NCBI RefSeq assembly: GCF_014206975.1
Contig: NZ_JACHOU010000022.1
Coordinates: 1-64,000 of the forward strand
Source: Aminobacter aganoensis
Lineage (GTDB): Bacteria > Pseudomonadota > Alphaproteobacteria > Rhizobiales > Rhizobiaceae
Length of the DNA: 64,000 nucleotides
Reading direction: 5' to 3'
Position 1 is the stretch's first letter. The number at the start of each line of letters is the position of its first letter. Below the pieces are notes generated by a model that was not told the DNA's origin, did no database searches, and saw only the letters and a program-made list of their open reading frames with translations. Below, piece by piece: positions 1-8,466 of this stretch. A program made the position numbers and the translations under genes.

Positions 1-122
1 TGGCAGATGCCGGTCGCCTTGATCTCGACGAGCACCTCGCCCTCGCGCGGACCCTCCAGGTCCACCTCCATGATCTCGAGCGGCTTTCCGGCTCCAACGG
101 CTACGGCGGCGCGGGTTTTCAT
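1..122 (-). CDS. Class III alcohol dehydrogenase / S-(hydroxymethyl)glutathione dehydrogenase, N-terminus (partial)
   Basis: Only the first 40 codons lie in the window; the gene runs off the left edge. The peptide starts MKTRAAVAVGAGKPLEIMEV and reaches GICH, which matches the N-terminus of zinc-dependent class III alcohol dehydrogenases (GSH-dependent formaldehyde dehydrogenases), where the Cys of GICH is a catalytic zinc ligand. The family oxidises S-hydroxymethylglutathione to S-formylglutathione in the cytoplasm, the first step of formaldehyde detoxification. Its ATG overlaps the TGA of the upstream TIM-barrel gene (ATGA), so it is the translationally coupled tail of the operon that begins with the Rieske oxygenase. 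That position suggests the oxygenase releases formaldehyde. The family call is fairly secure. The exact substrate is inferred, because related zinc alcohol dehydrogenases share this N-terminus. Confidence 0.8.
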   Translation of the reverse strand, partial: MKTRAAVAVGAGKPLEIMEVDLEGPREGEVLVEIKATGIC

Positions 123-1147
123 GCAATTTTCTCCAAGGCCGGGAAGCGGTCGTCTTTGGCCGCTTCAACGTTGAGGGTCTGCCAGAGGTCGCGGATCCAT
201 CCGCCGATGGCGACGCTCTGTTCGAACAGCGAGTATCTGGCGTTCTGGCCGTAATCGATGAGATCGATGATTTCGGTCGTGATGTAGCGCAGACGGCTGT
301 CCGGCGTGTCGCGGTGATGCCGCAGCACCTTCTTCACGACCTCCTTGAACGGCTCCAGCTTGTAGGCGAACCATTCCGAATGAAATTCGCCGGGTCGCGG
401 CCGCATGAACGGATACTGACAGGCACGGCCGGCATTGCCCTGTTCGTCCTTCGCCCAGAGGTTTTTCGGGCCGTTGGGAGCGACCGGACGCACTGCATGC
501 CAGAGTGTCATGTTTCTGCCGATCCAGTCGTCAACGATGTTGCCGGGTTCGAAAGGATCGAGAATGATGTCGCCGGCTTCGACTGCCGCACGCATGCCGC
601 AGCGCTCCTGCTCTTCCGGATTGTCGAGCTTTATGAGCACATGGCTGTGGTCGAGCAGGAAATTGAACGGCACGCCGCGAGCTTGAACCAGATCGGCGAC
701 CTGGTTCACGCGCCTTACGTCTTCCGACCACATGTAGATGTGTACTTCGAAGGTGATGTCGATGCCGATGCGCCGCGCTTGGTCATAGGCAAACAGATAG
801 AAATCGGCGACGGCTTCGTTGCTGATTGCATGGCCACTAGCGTGGGTTGCGTACAGCATGATGTTATGGCATTCGCCACCCGCTTCCTTGGTCAGCCGCA
901 GATTGTCGACGAGCAGCTTTTCGTCCCTGCCCAGGGTGTAGGTCCACAGGCCGGTCAGGATCGGCAGGTGGTGCTTCTGCGCGGCGGCGATGTATTCCTT
1001 CTCCAGGCCTGGCTGCGGCAGGCGATCGAAATAATCGAAAACGCCGCTTTCCTTGACCATCCGAAACTGGTCGTCAATCGAAGGTGGGTTGCCTGGCAGG
1101 TGCTGCGCACCGCGACCGTTGCATCCCAATAAAAATGTCTTTGCCAT
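119..1147 (-). CDS. TIM-barrel enzyme, xylose isomerase-like family
   Basis: 342 residues, starting MAKTFLLGCNGRG. The protein has the layout of sugar-phosphate isomerase/epimerase (xylose isomerase-like, AP endonuclease 2) barrels. Acidic and histidine residues lie at strand ends, for example FEVHIYMW near residue 130, LLDHSH near 165 and ILDPFEPG near 195, as expected for a divalent-metal site. Members act on keto sugars, inosose-like compounds or hydroxy acids in the cytoplasm; the substrate cannot be read here. It sits between the BMP transporter and the alcohol dehydrogenase in one operon, with a 65-bp gap upstream and a 4-bp overlap downstream. It may process the sugar or acid left after the Rieske oxygenase acts, which is inference. 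The start is the first in-frame ATG; the next gene upstream ends about 65 bp away. Confidence 0.6.
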   Translation of the reverse strand: MAKTFLLGCNGRGAQHLPGNPPSIDDQFRMVKESGVFDYFDRLPQPGLEKEYIAAAQKHHLPILTGLWTYTLGRDEKLLVDNLRLTKEAGGECHNIMLYATHASGHAISNEAVADFYLFAYDQARRIGIDITFEVHIYMWSEDVRRVNQVADLVQARGVPFNFLLDHSHVLIKLDNPEEQERCGMRAAVEAGDIILDPFEPGNIVDDWIGRNMTLWHAVRPVAPNGPKNLWAKDEQGNAGRACQYPFMRPRPGEFHSEWFAYKLEPFKEVVKKVLRHHRDTPDSRLRYITTEIIDLIDYGQNARYSLFEQSVAIGGWIRDLWQTLNVEAAKDDRFPALEKIA

Positions 1148-1212
1148 CGTGTTCTTCCGTCTTTTTGGGAAGGCGGGGACATTCCCCGCCCCAAGCTCAG
1201 GATCGCCCGCAA

Positions 1213-2202
1213 CTATTTCGGCACGAACGCGACTTTCAGGGTGCCGGATTTGATGTCGACCAGGGCCTTGTCGAAGGCGGCGGTCGTTTCAGCCGACGGC
1301 CTTCTGTGGAAATCCGGATGGACTATCACCGAGATGCCGCCCTCCGGCACGCCGAAGGAATAGGCCTTGCCCGGACGGAAGCTGTTCGCCCCGATGTCAG
1401 CAACCATCCTGTCCAGCAGGACGTCGAGGTTCCAGACGACGGAGGCGAAGACATTCTTCGGCGCCAGACTCGACATGTCGCCAACGTAGCTGGTGGCGCC
1501 GAGATTGCGCTCCTTGGCCGCTTCAATCGTGCCGAGCGTGACCCCCTGGCCGCAAGACATGAAGTAGTCGGCGCCCTGATCGGCCAAGGCCAGCGCCGCC
1601 TGCTTGGCCTTGGCCACATCGACGAAATTGCCAGTGACAGTCGAAAGAACCTTTACGTCCGGCTTGACGCTCCTGGCGCCAGCTTCGAAGGCGGCCATCG
1701 ATGCATGGCATACGGGAATGTCGAACCCGGTGACCGCGCCGATGACACCGGATTCGGTCATTCCACCGGCCAGGACACCCGCAAGATAGTATCCCTGGTA
1801 GAAGGGTTGGTCATAGTCCGCGAGGTTTTCAGCCGTCTTGCCGATGCCGCCCGGCCAGGCGAAATTGACGTCGGCGAATTGCCCGTTCATCCGAGCCACG
1901 GACTTGCCGTAGGTGAAGGAGTGCGTGACGATCAGTCGGTAGCCTTGCTGGGCATATCCGGCGATGATCGGATCGAGTGTGGTAGCGTCGGGTTTGACCG
2001 CTTCGCTATAGGCAAACTCGATCTTACCTTCATCGCTCAGCTTCTTCGCCGCCTCGTAGGCGCGCTGGTTCCACGACAGATCGTTGATCTCGGCTGGCAG
2101 AACGAGTGCGACCTTGGTCTTTTCCGCCGCATGAGCGGAACTGACCGAAAGGGCCGCGGTCAGGATCAGCAGAGAGCAGCTGGTGCTTTGAGTAATACGC
2201 AT
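1213..2202 (-). CDS. BMP-family (nucleoside-type) ABC transporter substrate-binding protein
   Basis: About 329 residues with a signal peptide (MRITQSTSCSLLILTAALSV, cleaved after AHA). The mature part carries hallmarks of the Med/BMP (PnrA-like) family: INDLSWNQ near the N-terminus, IVTHSFTYG, and VIGAVTGFD before a long central domain. These periplasmic receptors usually bind purine nucleosides or related N-heterocycles. The ATG at 2202 was chosen because GGAGGAG lies just upstream; a longer reading from 2235 adds 11 residues ahead of the signal peptide and is unlikely. It follows two BPD_transp_2 permeases and a double ATPase in the same operon, so the transporter is complete. The ligand is unknown; the Rieske and formaldehyde genes beside it suggest a methylated compound. 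Confidence 0.88.
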   Translation of the reverse strand: MRITQSTSCSLLILTAALSVSSAHAAEKTKVALVLPAEINDLSWNQRAYEAAKKLSDEGKIEFAYSEAVKPDATTLDPIIAGYAQQGYRLIVTHSFTYGKSVARMNGQFADVNFAWPGGIGKTAENLADYDQPFYQGYYLAGVLAGGMTESGVIGAVTGFDIPVCHASMAAFEAGARSVKPDVKVLSTVTGNFVDVAKAKQAALALADQGADYFMSCGQGVTLGTIEAAKERNLGATSYVGDMSSLAPKNVFASVVWNLDVLLDRMVADIGANSFRPGKAYSFGVPEGGISVIVHPDFHRRPSAETTAAFDKALVDIKSGTLKVAFVPK

Positions 2203-2256
2203 GTTCTCCTCCGTTTGTTTTGTTGATGCGGGCAATCCGCCCGTCTTTTCTGGGAC

Positions 2257-3210
2257 TCAGTGTTTCTGTCCTTTGATGAAGGGGATGCCGAGCGCGGACG
2301 GCTGGGCATTCCTGCGGGCACGCATGGCCGAAAGCACGAGCACGGCCATGGTGATGACGTAGGGCAATGCCTGGAACAGCTCGAAGGGAATGGCAGAGTC
2401 TATGCCGCCAGCCACGACCTGTATCTTGAGCTGGATCGCGTCGACAACGCCGAACAGCAGGGCGCCGGCGAAGACCCATAGCGGCTTCCAGCGGCCGAAA
2501 ATGACCAGCGCGATGGCGATCCACCCGCGGCCGGCGGTGATGTGATCGGCGAACAGGTGAAGTTGCGCGATGATCAGCACGGCACCGCCGAGACCAGCCA
2601 TGGCGCTCGATATCAGGATGCCGAACCAGCGCAGGCCATCCACACTGAGCCCGGCAGCATCGCCGGCTTCGGGCTTTTCGCCCACAGCCTGCAGGGCGAG
2701 GCCCAGCGAGGTGCGCTCAAGCATCCATGACAGCAACACGATCAGTGCCAAGGACGCGTAGACCAACGACGTCTGCTGAAAGAGGATCGGACCGATGACC
2801 GGAATGTTGCTGAGCAGCGGGATATGAAGCAGTGCCAGCCCCTCGATGCGCGGCGGCGTCGTGCCGACGTGGAACAGGCTGCCATAAAGATAGGATGTGA
2901 GACCAAGCGACAGCAGCACGACGACGATGCCACTGACGACCTGCTCGGCCTTGATTGAGATACACAGCACACCCATCAGGATGCCGAGGGAGACGCCGCC
3001 AGCCACGCCGGTTAGCACACCGATCCAGGAGCTGTCGAAATAGAAGGCGCCAAGGAAGGCGGTCAGCGCGCCCATCAGCATCATGCCTTCGACGCCGAGA
3101 TTGAGCAGGCCGGTGCGTTGGCAGATACACTCGCCGACAGCGGCCAGGCCGACCGGAATGCTCAGCACGAACGCCATTGAAAGCAGCGGGATCAGGAAAT
3201 CGATGTTCAT
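2257..3210 (-). CDS. Nucleoside-type ABC transporter permease (BPD_transp_2 family)
   Basis: 317 residues, almost wholly hydrophobic with about eight membrane segments, and the conserved early segment LNLGVEGMMLMGAL typical of the YufQ/NupQ/BmpC permease family. It pairs with the larger permease just upstream: its ATG overlaps that gene's stop by 4 bp (3207-3210), so the two are translationally coupled. With the ATPase at 4285 and the receptor at 1213 it forms a complete BMP-type importer in the inner membrane. Nothing unusual is seen in length or motifs. Confidence 0.88.
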   Translation of the reverse strand: MNIDFLIPLLSMAFVLSIPVGLAAVGECICQRTGLLNLGVEGMMLMGALTAFLGAFYFDSSWIGVLTGVAGGVSLGILMGVLCISIKAEQVVSGIVVVLLSLGLTSYLYGSLFHVGTTPPRIEGLALLHIPLLSNIPVIGPILFQQTSLVYASLALIVLLSWMLERTSLGLALQAVGEKPEAGDAAGLSVDGLRWFGILISSAMAGLGGAVLIIAQLHLFADHITAGRGWIAIALVIFGRWKPLWVFAGALLFGVVDAIQLKIQVVAGGIDSAIPFELFQALPYVITMAVLVLSAMRARRNAQPSALGIPFIKGQKH

Positions 3211-4295
3211 TGTTCAACACCCCGTGCTCGCTTTGCCAGATGATCGCTGACCAGCAGGAACAAAACCAAAAGTGCGCTGAGCGTCGCCACGGCGGATGCG
3301 GGAATGCCGTGGGTGATCTGCATCGCGTTGCCACCAACGGTGATGGCGGATAGAACGACCGCGGCCGCAAGGGCGCCGACAGGGTGGAGACGGCCAAGTA
3401 GAGCGACCATGATCGCGGTGAAGCCGAAGCCAGGAGAAAGGCCTTCCAGCAGGGCATATTGAACGCCCAGCACCTGAATGACGCCCGCGAGACCGGCGAG
3501 GCCACCCGAGATCACCATCAGCTCGATCGTCATGCGGGATGGATCGACGCCGACGGCGCGGGCGACACTCGCACTGCTGCCGATCATGCGGATCTTCATG
3601 CCGTAAGGCGTCGCGGACAGCAGGTAGGCGAAGAGAGCAACCAGCGCCAGGGCGACGAGCAGGCCGATATTGGTGCCGAGTCCTGGAATGAACGGCAACT
3701 GTGAAAAGGCCGGAACATCCTTGGACTGCGGCAGAAAGCCCATCGGGTCGCGCAGGGGACCACGGATCAGGTAGCTGAAAACAAGCGCCGCGATGAAGTT
3801 GAGCAGAAGGGACGTAATGACTTCATGAACTTCCCACTTGGCCCGCAGCCACCCGACGATAGCGCCCCAGCAGCCGCCTGCTGCAAAACCGGCTAGCATG
3901 GCGCAGGGTATGGAGAGCCAGCCGCTTTCAACTGGAAACTCGATCGCGACGAAGCCGCCGGCGAGCGCGCCGATCAAAAATTGGCCCTCGGCGCCGATGT
4001 TCCAGATGTTGGCCCGGAACACCGCGATCAGGCCAACTGCGATGATCAGTAGCGGCACCGTGCGTGTCAGCACCTGAGCAAATGCAAACCATGAACCGAA
4101 CGCGCCTTCCAACATGGTCGCGTAGGCAGCCAAAGGATCGACACCCGATACCTTGAATAGCAGTCCGCCCAACATCAGGGCCGCAGCACAGGCGATACCC
4201 GATATGGCGATTGCCTTGAGGCGGGGGAGTAGGCGCGTGATCGTTGCAGGCGGCGGCGCGGCCGCGGCGACAGGTGGCGCTAGATTAGTGGACAT
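3207..4295 (-). CDS. Nucleoside-type ABC transporter permease (BPD_transp_2 family)
   Basis: About 362 residues from ATG 4295 (MSTNLAPPVAAAAPPPATI), preceded by GGGAG; a longer reading from 4337 has no better site. After a short Ala/Pro-rich cytoplasmic N-terminus come about nine membrane segments and the family motif NIWNIGAEGQFLIGAL near residue 100. This is the YufP/NupP/BmpB-like partner of the second permease. It starts 11 bp inside the end of the ATPase gene and ends by overlapping the start of the next permease, so the transporter is one tightly coupled unit. Confidence 0.88.
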   Translation of the reverse strand: MSTNLAPPVAAAAPPPATITRLLPRLKAIAISGIACAAALMLGGLLFKVSGVDPLAAYATMLEGAFGSWFAFAQVLTRTVPLLIIAVGLIAVFRANIWNIGAEGQFLIGALAGGFVAIEFPVESGWLSIPCAMLAGFAAGGCWGAIVGWLRAKWEVHEVITSLLLNFIAALVFSYLIRGPLRDPMGFLPQSKDVPAFSQLPFIPGLGTNIGLLVALALVALFAYLLSATPYGMKIRMIGSSASVARAVGVDPSRMTIELMVISGGLAGLAGVIQVLGVQYALLEGLSPGFGFTAIMVALLGRLHPVGALAAAVVLSAITVGGNAMQITHGIPASAVATLSALLVLFLLVSDHLAKRARGVEQ

Positions 4296-5889
4296 GGACC
4301 GCTCCCAGCGCTGCTGTGTTCGAAGATTGATTGGCATGAGGCATGCCGCCCATGGCGAGGCCTACCGCCTCGCGATCAAATTCGTTGCGATGCCAATGGC
4401 CGATCAACTTGCCGCGGTAGATGACGTAACAGCGGTCGGCGAGTGCGAAGACCTCGTCGAGTTCCGTCGAAATCAGCAGGATGGCAACGCCATTGTCCCG
4501 GGCGGCGCTCAGCTTCTCCCAGACAAAGGAAACGGCACCCACATCGAGGCCGCGCGCGGGTTGTGCAGCGACAAGGGTGGTAATGTCTCGCGACAGGGTA
4601 CGAGCAAGCACCACGCGCTGAGCGTTGCCGCCCGACAAGGTTCCTGCAGGCTGCTGCGGCGACTTCACCTTGATCGCGAAGCGGCCAATCAAATCGCGCG
4701 CATGACTTTGGATGGTATCGAGCGAGAGCCGCCACCGGTGGGCAAAAGGTTTTTCCCTGAAGCGGTCGACGACCAGATTCGAGGAGACGGCCATGTCGCG
4801 AACCAGTCCGTAACGGTAACGATCAGAAGGGATGTACGCCATGCCTGCCTTGGCCCGCTGGCCCGGATCGGTGCGGATGATATCTGCGCCGGAGAGCATA
4901 AGCCTCCCGGTGGTGCTCTCCCGCAGGCCGAATAGAACTTCCTCGAGTTCCGTCTGCCCATTGCCCGACACTCCGGCAATGGCGACGATCTCCCCTGCTC
5001 CCAGTTCGAAGCTGACGTCTTCCAATGCGTTCTGGCCGTGATCGCCCTCGGCGCTCAGACCTTCAGCGACCAGGCGCATCTGTGGCGCTTCACCACTCGT
5101 TGCACGCGCGATCCTGTTGTCAGCGGGGCGCTGAAAGTCCGCAACGTGGCCGACCATCATCCGGGCCAGGCTGCGTGCGTCGGTATCGGCGGCCTGCAGT
5201 GTCCCGGCATTTTCGCCTGCCCGCAGGACGGTCACATTGTCGGCAATCGTCAGCACATCGTGGAGATGATGCGAAATGATGATGATGGACGTGCCTTCGG
5301 CCGCGAGTGCCTTGAGCCGCGGCAGAAGCTGCTCGACCTCTTTTGGTGTCAGCATCGCCGTCGGTTCGTCAAGAATGAGGATCGTCGACTGATGGTAGAG
5401 GGCGCGTAAGATCTCGACCCGTTGTTGTTCGCCGACAGAAAGCTGCCAGATCGGCACATCCAGCCGAACGGTTAGGCCATACTTGACAATCAAATCCTTG
5501 AGTTGACCGCGAACCTGTTCGAGATGTCGCTCCGACAGGACGAATTTCGCGCGATCGCCCAGGATGATGTTCTGCAGCGGCGTAAGCGTTGGGACCAGCA
5601 TGTAGTGCTGGTGCACCATGCCGATGCCTGCTGCCTTGGCAGCCTGTGGCGAGTCGAAGCGAACCTCGCTGCCATTTACTCTTATGCTCCCGCTATCCGG
5701 CTTAAGCAGACCGTAGAGCATGTTCATCAAGGTTGACTTGCCGGCTCCGTTCTCCCCGAGCAGTGCATGGATTTCCCCACGGCGAACCCGCAGCGTGACA
5801 TCCTTGTTGGCGACAAATCGTCCGAACCGTTTGCTGATCGACAGCATTTCGACGGCGTAGTGATCGGCGTGATGTTGGTGGGTTGCCAT
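4285..5889 (-). CDS. Nucleoside-type ABC transporter ATP-binding protein (two ABC domains)
   Basis: 534 residues with tandem ABC domains, as in YufO/NupO and sugar-transport ATPases of the RbsA type. Domain 1 has Walker A GENGAGKST near residue 46, signature LSVGEQQRVEI and Walker B ILILDEPTA. Domain 2 has a degenerate Walker A (GVSGNGQTELEE), signature LSGGNAQRV and a replaced Walker B (LVAAQPARGLD), the usual asymmetry of this family. It energises uptake by the two permeases downstream. The start lies 25 bp after the Rieske gene stop, so it is the second gene of the operon. Confidence 0.92.
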   Translation of the reverse strand: MATHQHHADHYAVEMLSISKRFGRFVANKDVTLRVRRGEIHALLGENGAGKSTLMNMLYGLLKPDSGSIRVNGSEVRFDSPQAAKAAGIGMVHQHYMLVPTLTPLQNIILGDRAKFVLSERHLEQVRGQLKDLIVKYGLTVRLDVPIWQLSVGEQQRVEILRALYHQSTILILDEPTAMLTPKEVEQLLPRLKALAAEGTSIIIISHHLHDVLTIADNVTVLRAGENAGTLQAADTDARSLARMMVGHVADFQRPADNRIARATSGEAPQMRLVAEGLSAEGDHGQNALEDVSFELGAGEIVAIAGVSGNGQTELEEVLFGLRESTTGRLMLSGADIIRTDPGQRAKAGMAYIPSDRYRYGLVRDMAVSSNLVVDRFREKPFAHRWRLSLDTIQSHARDLIGRFAIKVKSPQQPAGTLSGGNAQRVVLARTLSRDITTLVAAQPARGLDVGAVSFVWEKLSAARDNGVAILLISTELDEVFALADRCYVIYRGKLIGHWHRNEFDREAVGLAMGGMPHANQSSNTAALGAVHVH

Positions 5890-5914
5890 TGGACCGCTTC
5901 CTCCCAGATTGGTC

Positions 5915-7024
5915 TCAAATTCCGCTGACGATCCCGAGCTCCTCGAGCCAGCGCTGGAACTCCATCAACGGCTTGTCCGCCGGGCCGAGCGGGAGTTCGA
6001 TCTGCGTCCAGAAGGGCGGCAACAGCCATGGCCTCTGGCTCTCGATCACCGGCTTGTCCTGCGACCTCACATGAGCTGAGAACTCCTCGTAAATGGAATC
6101 GCGGCCAGGATTCATGTCGTAGTTGCGGGAGAAGGCCCAGAAATTGGTCGTGCGGTTGTAGGCGCTGGGACAGGTAGCCAACCAGACGACGTAGCGGCCC
6201 GCGTCGCTGTCTTTCACGAGGCGGATAACATTGGGCATGCCGACATAATCGGTATAGCGCAGAGCAATCTTCTCGACCTTGTCAGCACCCTCGGCGGACA
6301 TGTCGGTGGTGGCCAGGTTCGGTGGCTGCTCGACGTCGTATTGCAGGACCAGATACTGGCCCTCGCGCCATACCTTGTGATCCGGTGCGGCGGGCTCATC
6401 CCGACTGCCGAGGATACCTTGATGGACCCACGGGAAGTGGGTGTCGTCGAGCGTACCCATGATCATGCGGATCGAGGAGGTCTTCGACGGCTGCTCTTCC
6501 TTCATGACGACTGTGCGGAAGGTATCGTCGCCCCATTCCGGATAGTCCGGGATGTCGAATTTCGGCTCGTCATCGAGGCAGACCCAGATCAGCCCGTATC
6601 TGATCGCAACCTTGTAGGAATCGACACGCGCATTCGGCGGAATCTTGCGGCCTTCGAGCAATTGCGGAATGCGTTTGCAATGCCCGTCCGACCCGTAGGA
6701 CCACCCATGGTAGGGACACATCACATGCTGCAGGCCATCAAGATCGATGACTTCGCCAAGTGAAAGCCGGGCCTGGAAATGCCTGCACAGATCACGCAAT
6801 GCAACAACCTGTCCATTGAGCCTTGCAAGTGCGATGCCGATGCCCAGCAACTCGACACGTACAATCTTGTGTTCAGGCAGGTCGGCTTCGGACAGTACAG
6901 GATGCCAAAAGGGCTTCATGCCGTCATAGAAGGCGGCAATGGCTTCTTGTGACGGCCCGTCGGAGTCACAAAAGCTGGGTTTTCCAGATGGAGCCTGGTC
7001 GGCAACGGGTGCGGTTTGGGTCAT
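5915..7024 (-). CDS. Rieske non-haem iron oxygenase, large-subunit type
   Basis: About 369 residues from ATG 7024, preceded by AAGGAGAGG. The N-terminal Rieske domain has the two ligand pairs CRH and CPYHGW around residues 80-105. The C-terminal catalytic domain has the mononuclear-iron motif DDTHFPWVH (His-x4-His) near residue 195. Length and layout fit single-component ring-hydroxylating or demethylating oxygenases (vanillate and methylxanthine demethylase type) rather than two-subunit dioxygenases. No beta subunit or reductase is encoded nearby, so electrons must come from elsewhere. It leads an operon with a BMP transporter and a glutathione formaldehyde dehydrogenase, which suggests O- or N-demethylation releasing formaldehyde (inference). 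A divergent LysR gene lies about 260 bp upstream. Confidence 0.85.
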   Translation of the reverse strand: MTQTAPVADQAPSGKPSFCDSDGPSQEAIAAFYDGMKPFWHPVLSEADLPEHKIVRVELLGIGIALARLNGQVVALRDLCRHFQARLSLGEVIDLDGLQHVMCPYHGWSYGSDGHCKRIPQLLEGRKIPPNARVDSYKVAIRYGLIWVCLDDEPKFDIPDYPEWGDDTFRTVVMKEEQPSKTSSIRMIMGTLDDTHFPWVHQGILGSRDEPAAPDHKVWREGQYLVLQYDVEQPPNLATTDMSAEGADKVEKIALRYTDYVGMPNVIRLVKDSDAGRYVVWLATCPSAYNRTTNFWAFSRNYDMNPGRDSIYEEFSAHVRSQDKPVIESQRPWLLPPFWTQIELPLGPADKPLMEFQRWLEELGIVSGI

Positions 7025-7247
7025 GACCTCTCCTTCTGCTGCCGAGCAAGCGCCGGCATCAGTCCTTGTTTGCGATCCGGCTCCGCGCCTCACATAAATG
7101 AGGCAGCCGTTCGTTCATGAGTTGCACTGCGCTGGTAGTGCGGACCGGCGTCGGTCAGCTCTCAAGCCCTACCAATCGGCTTGCTCCATGGGGCTTGCTC
7201 GCCCTCTTATTTGGTTACGTTAGCAGGGCGGCCCGTTGCCGAGTATC

Positions 7248-7267
7248 GAAAGCTTTTATAAGCTTTC
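7248..7267. promoter_or_regulatory. Perfect 8-bp inverted repeat upstream of lysR-type gene
   Basis: GAAAGCTT-TTAT-AAGCTTTC, two perfect 8-bp arms around a 4-bp centre. It lies 18 bp before the chosen LysR start and within the gap separating it from the divergent Rieske operon. A dyad in a LysR/target divergent region is the expected place for autoregulator binding, though the arms do not show the classic T-N11-A spacing. Alternatively it could be a site for another regulator or a hairpin in the lysR leader. Confidence 0.5.
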
Positions 7268-7284
7268 TTGAAAATTTCTCAAAA

Positions 7285-8223
7285 ATGGAGTGCGCTTTTT
7301 TGGTCGAAGTGAGCGACATGACCGTATTCGCCAAGGCGGTGGAATGCTCGAGCTTGACCCTGGCAGGACGCGAATTGCGGATGACGCCGGGCGCGGTCAC
7401 AAAACGCTTGAACAAGCTCGAGGAACGGCTGGGCGTCAGGCTTCTGAACCGGACAACGCGCAAGATTGAGCTGACCGAGGCAGGCACTGAATACTACGCA
7501 AAGGCCCGGGTCATTCTGAGCGACATCAGTCTGCTCGAAAGCTCGTTGTCGACCTTGAGCGACGAACCTCGCGGCTACCTCAAGATCACCGCCCCTACTC
7601 TCTTCGGCCGGATACAGATTTGCCCGATCATATTGGAGTTCCACGAGCGATACCCCAACGTTCACGTCCACCTGCAACTCACCGATCGCAGTATCGATCT
7701 CTTGCCGGCTGGCTTCGACATGGCCATCAGCAACCTGGCAATGAGAGAAACGAGCTTCGTGGCGCGCAAGCTCGCGATCGACCGGCGCGTCGTTTGCGGG
7801 TCTCCAGGTTATTTCGAGCGGCATGGCCGGCCGCAGGTACCGGCAGATCTGCTCAATCATAGCTGCCTGTTGCTGCGCTTCCCCGGCACAAAGGAGTATC
7901 GCTGGCATTTTCAAGAAGGCGATCTGCACACATCGTTGGATATGAAGGGCAAGGGTGCGCTCGACTCCGACAGCGCGGAAGCGCTGCACCAATGGACCCT
8001 TGCCGGTGCCGGTCTCTCAATGCGCTCGACGGCAGAGATCGCCGACGATCTGCGATCTGGCCGTCTGGAAGCTGTTCTCACCCACAACATTCGCACCGAT
8101 CGTCATTTCAGCGTGTTCTATGCTCGGCGAGAAATGCTTCCTCAAAAAGTGCGCGTTTTCGTCGATTTCATGTGCGCGAAGCTTGGACGCCATCCCCACT
8201 GGGACGTTGGGCTGGGGTTCTGA
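7285..8223 (+). CDS. LysR-family transcriptional regulator
   Basis: About 312 residues from ATG 7285. The N-terminal winged helix reads DMTVFAKAVECSSLTLAGRE followed by LEERLGVRLLNRTTRKIELT, the usual LysR DNA-binding domain. The C-terminal effector domain starts near residue 95 (GYLKITAPTLFG) and resembles the AaeR/CrgA-like branch. A longer reading from 7117 would add 56 residues that do not look like LysR and would run through the palindrome at 7248-7267, so the shorter start is preferred. It is divergent from the Rieske/BMP operon and probably controls it; the inducer is presumably the transported compound or a breakdown product. Confidence 0.9.
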   Translation: MECAFLVEVSDMTVFAKAVECSSLTLAGRELRMTPGAVTKRLNKLEERLGVRLLNRTTRKIELTEAGTEYYAKARVILSDISLLESSLSTLSDEPRGYLKITAPTLFGRIQICPIILEFHERYPNVHVHLQLTDRSIDLLPAGFDMAISNLAMRETSFVARKLAIDRRVVCGSPGYFERHGRPQVPADLLNHSCLLLRFPGTKEYRWHFQEGDLHTSLDMKGKGALDSDSAEALHQWTLAGAGLSMRSTAEIADDLRSGRLEAVLTHNIRTDRHFSVFYARREMLPQKVRVFVDFMCAKLGRHPHWDVGLGF

Positions 8224-8466
8224 CCCCCGCAATGGTTTGCTACCCGGTGTCAGAAAGGGGGCCGGAAGCGGTCCGTCTGGTCTCGGTCGCGATTGATGGA
8301 TAGCTGCCAATCAGTAGCCGACCCGTTTCGGCCGCCCGATTCAAATTTTGAAAGTCGGATGGCGGTCGTGCCCCCTGCAATATCGATTCGGCTTCGCTGC
8401 GCGTGCGCAGCAATATCGGGCTCGGCTCCGAAGCGCCAATCGCGACGAAAGCGGTCACCGTGGAGA

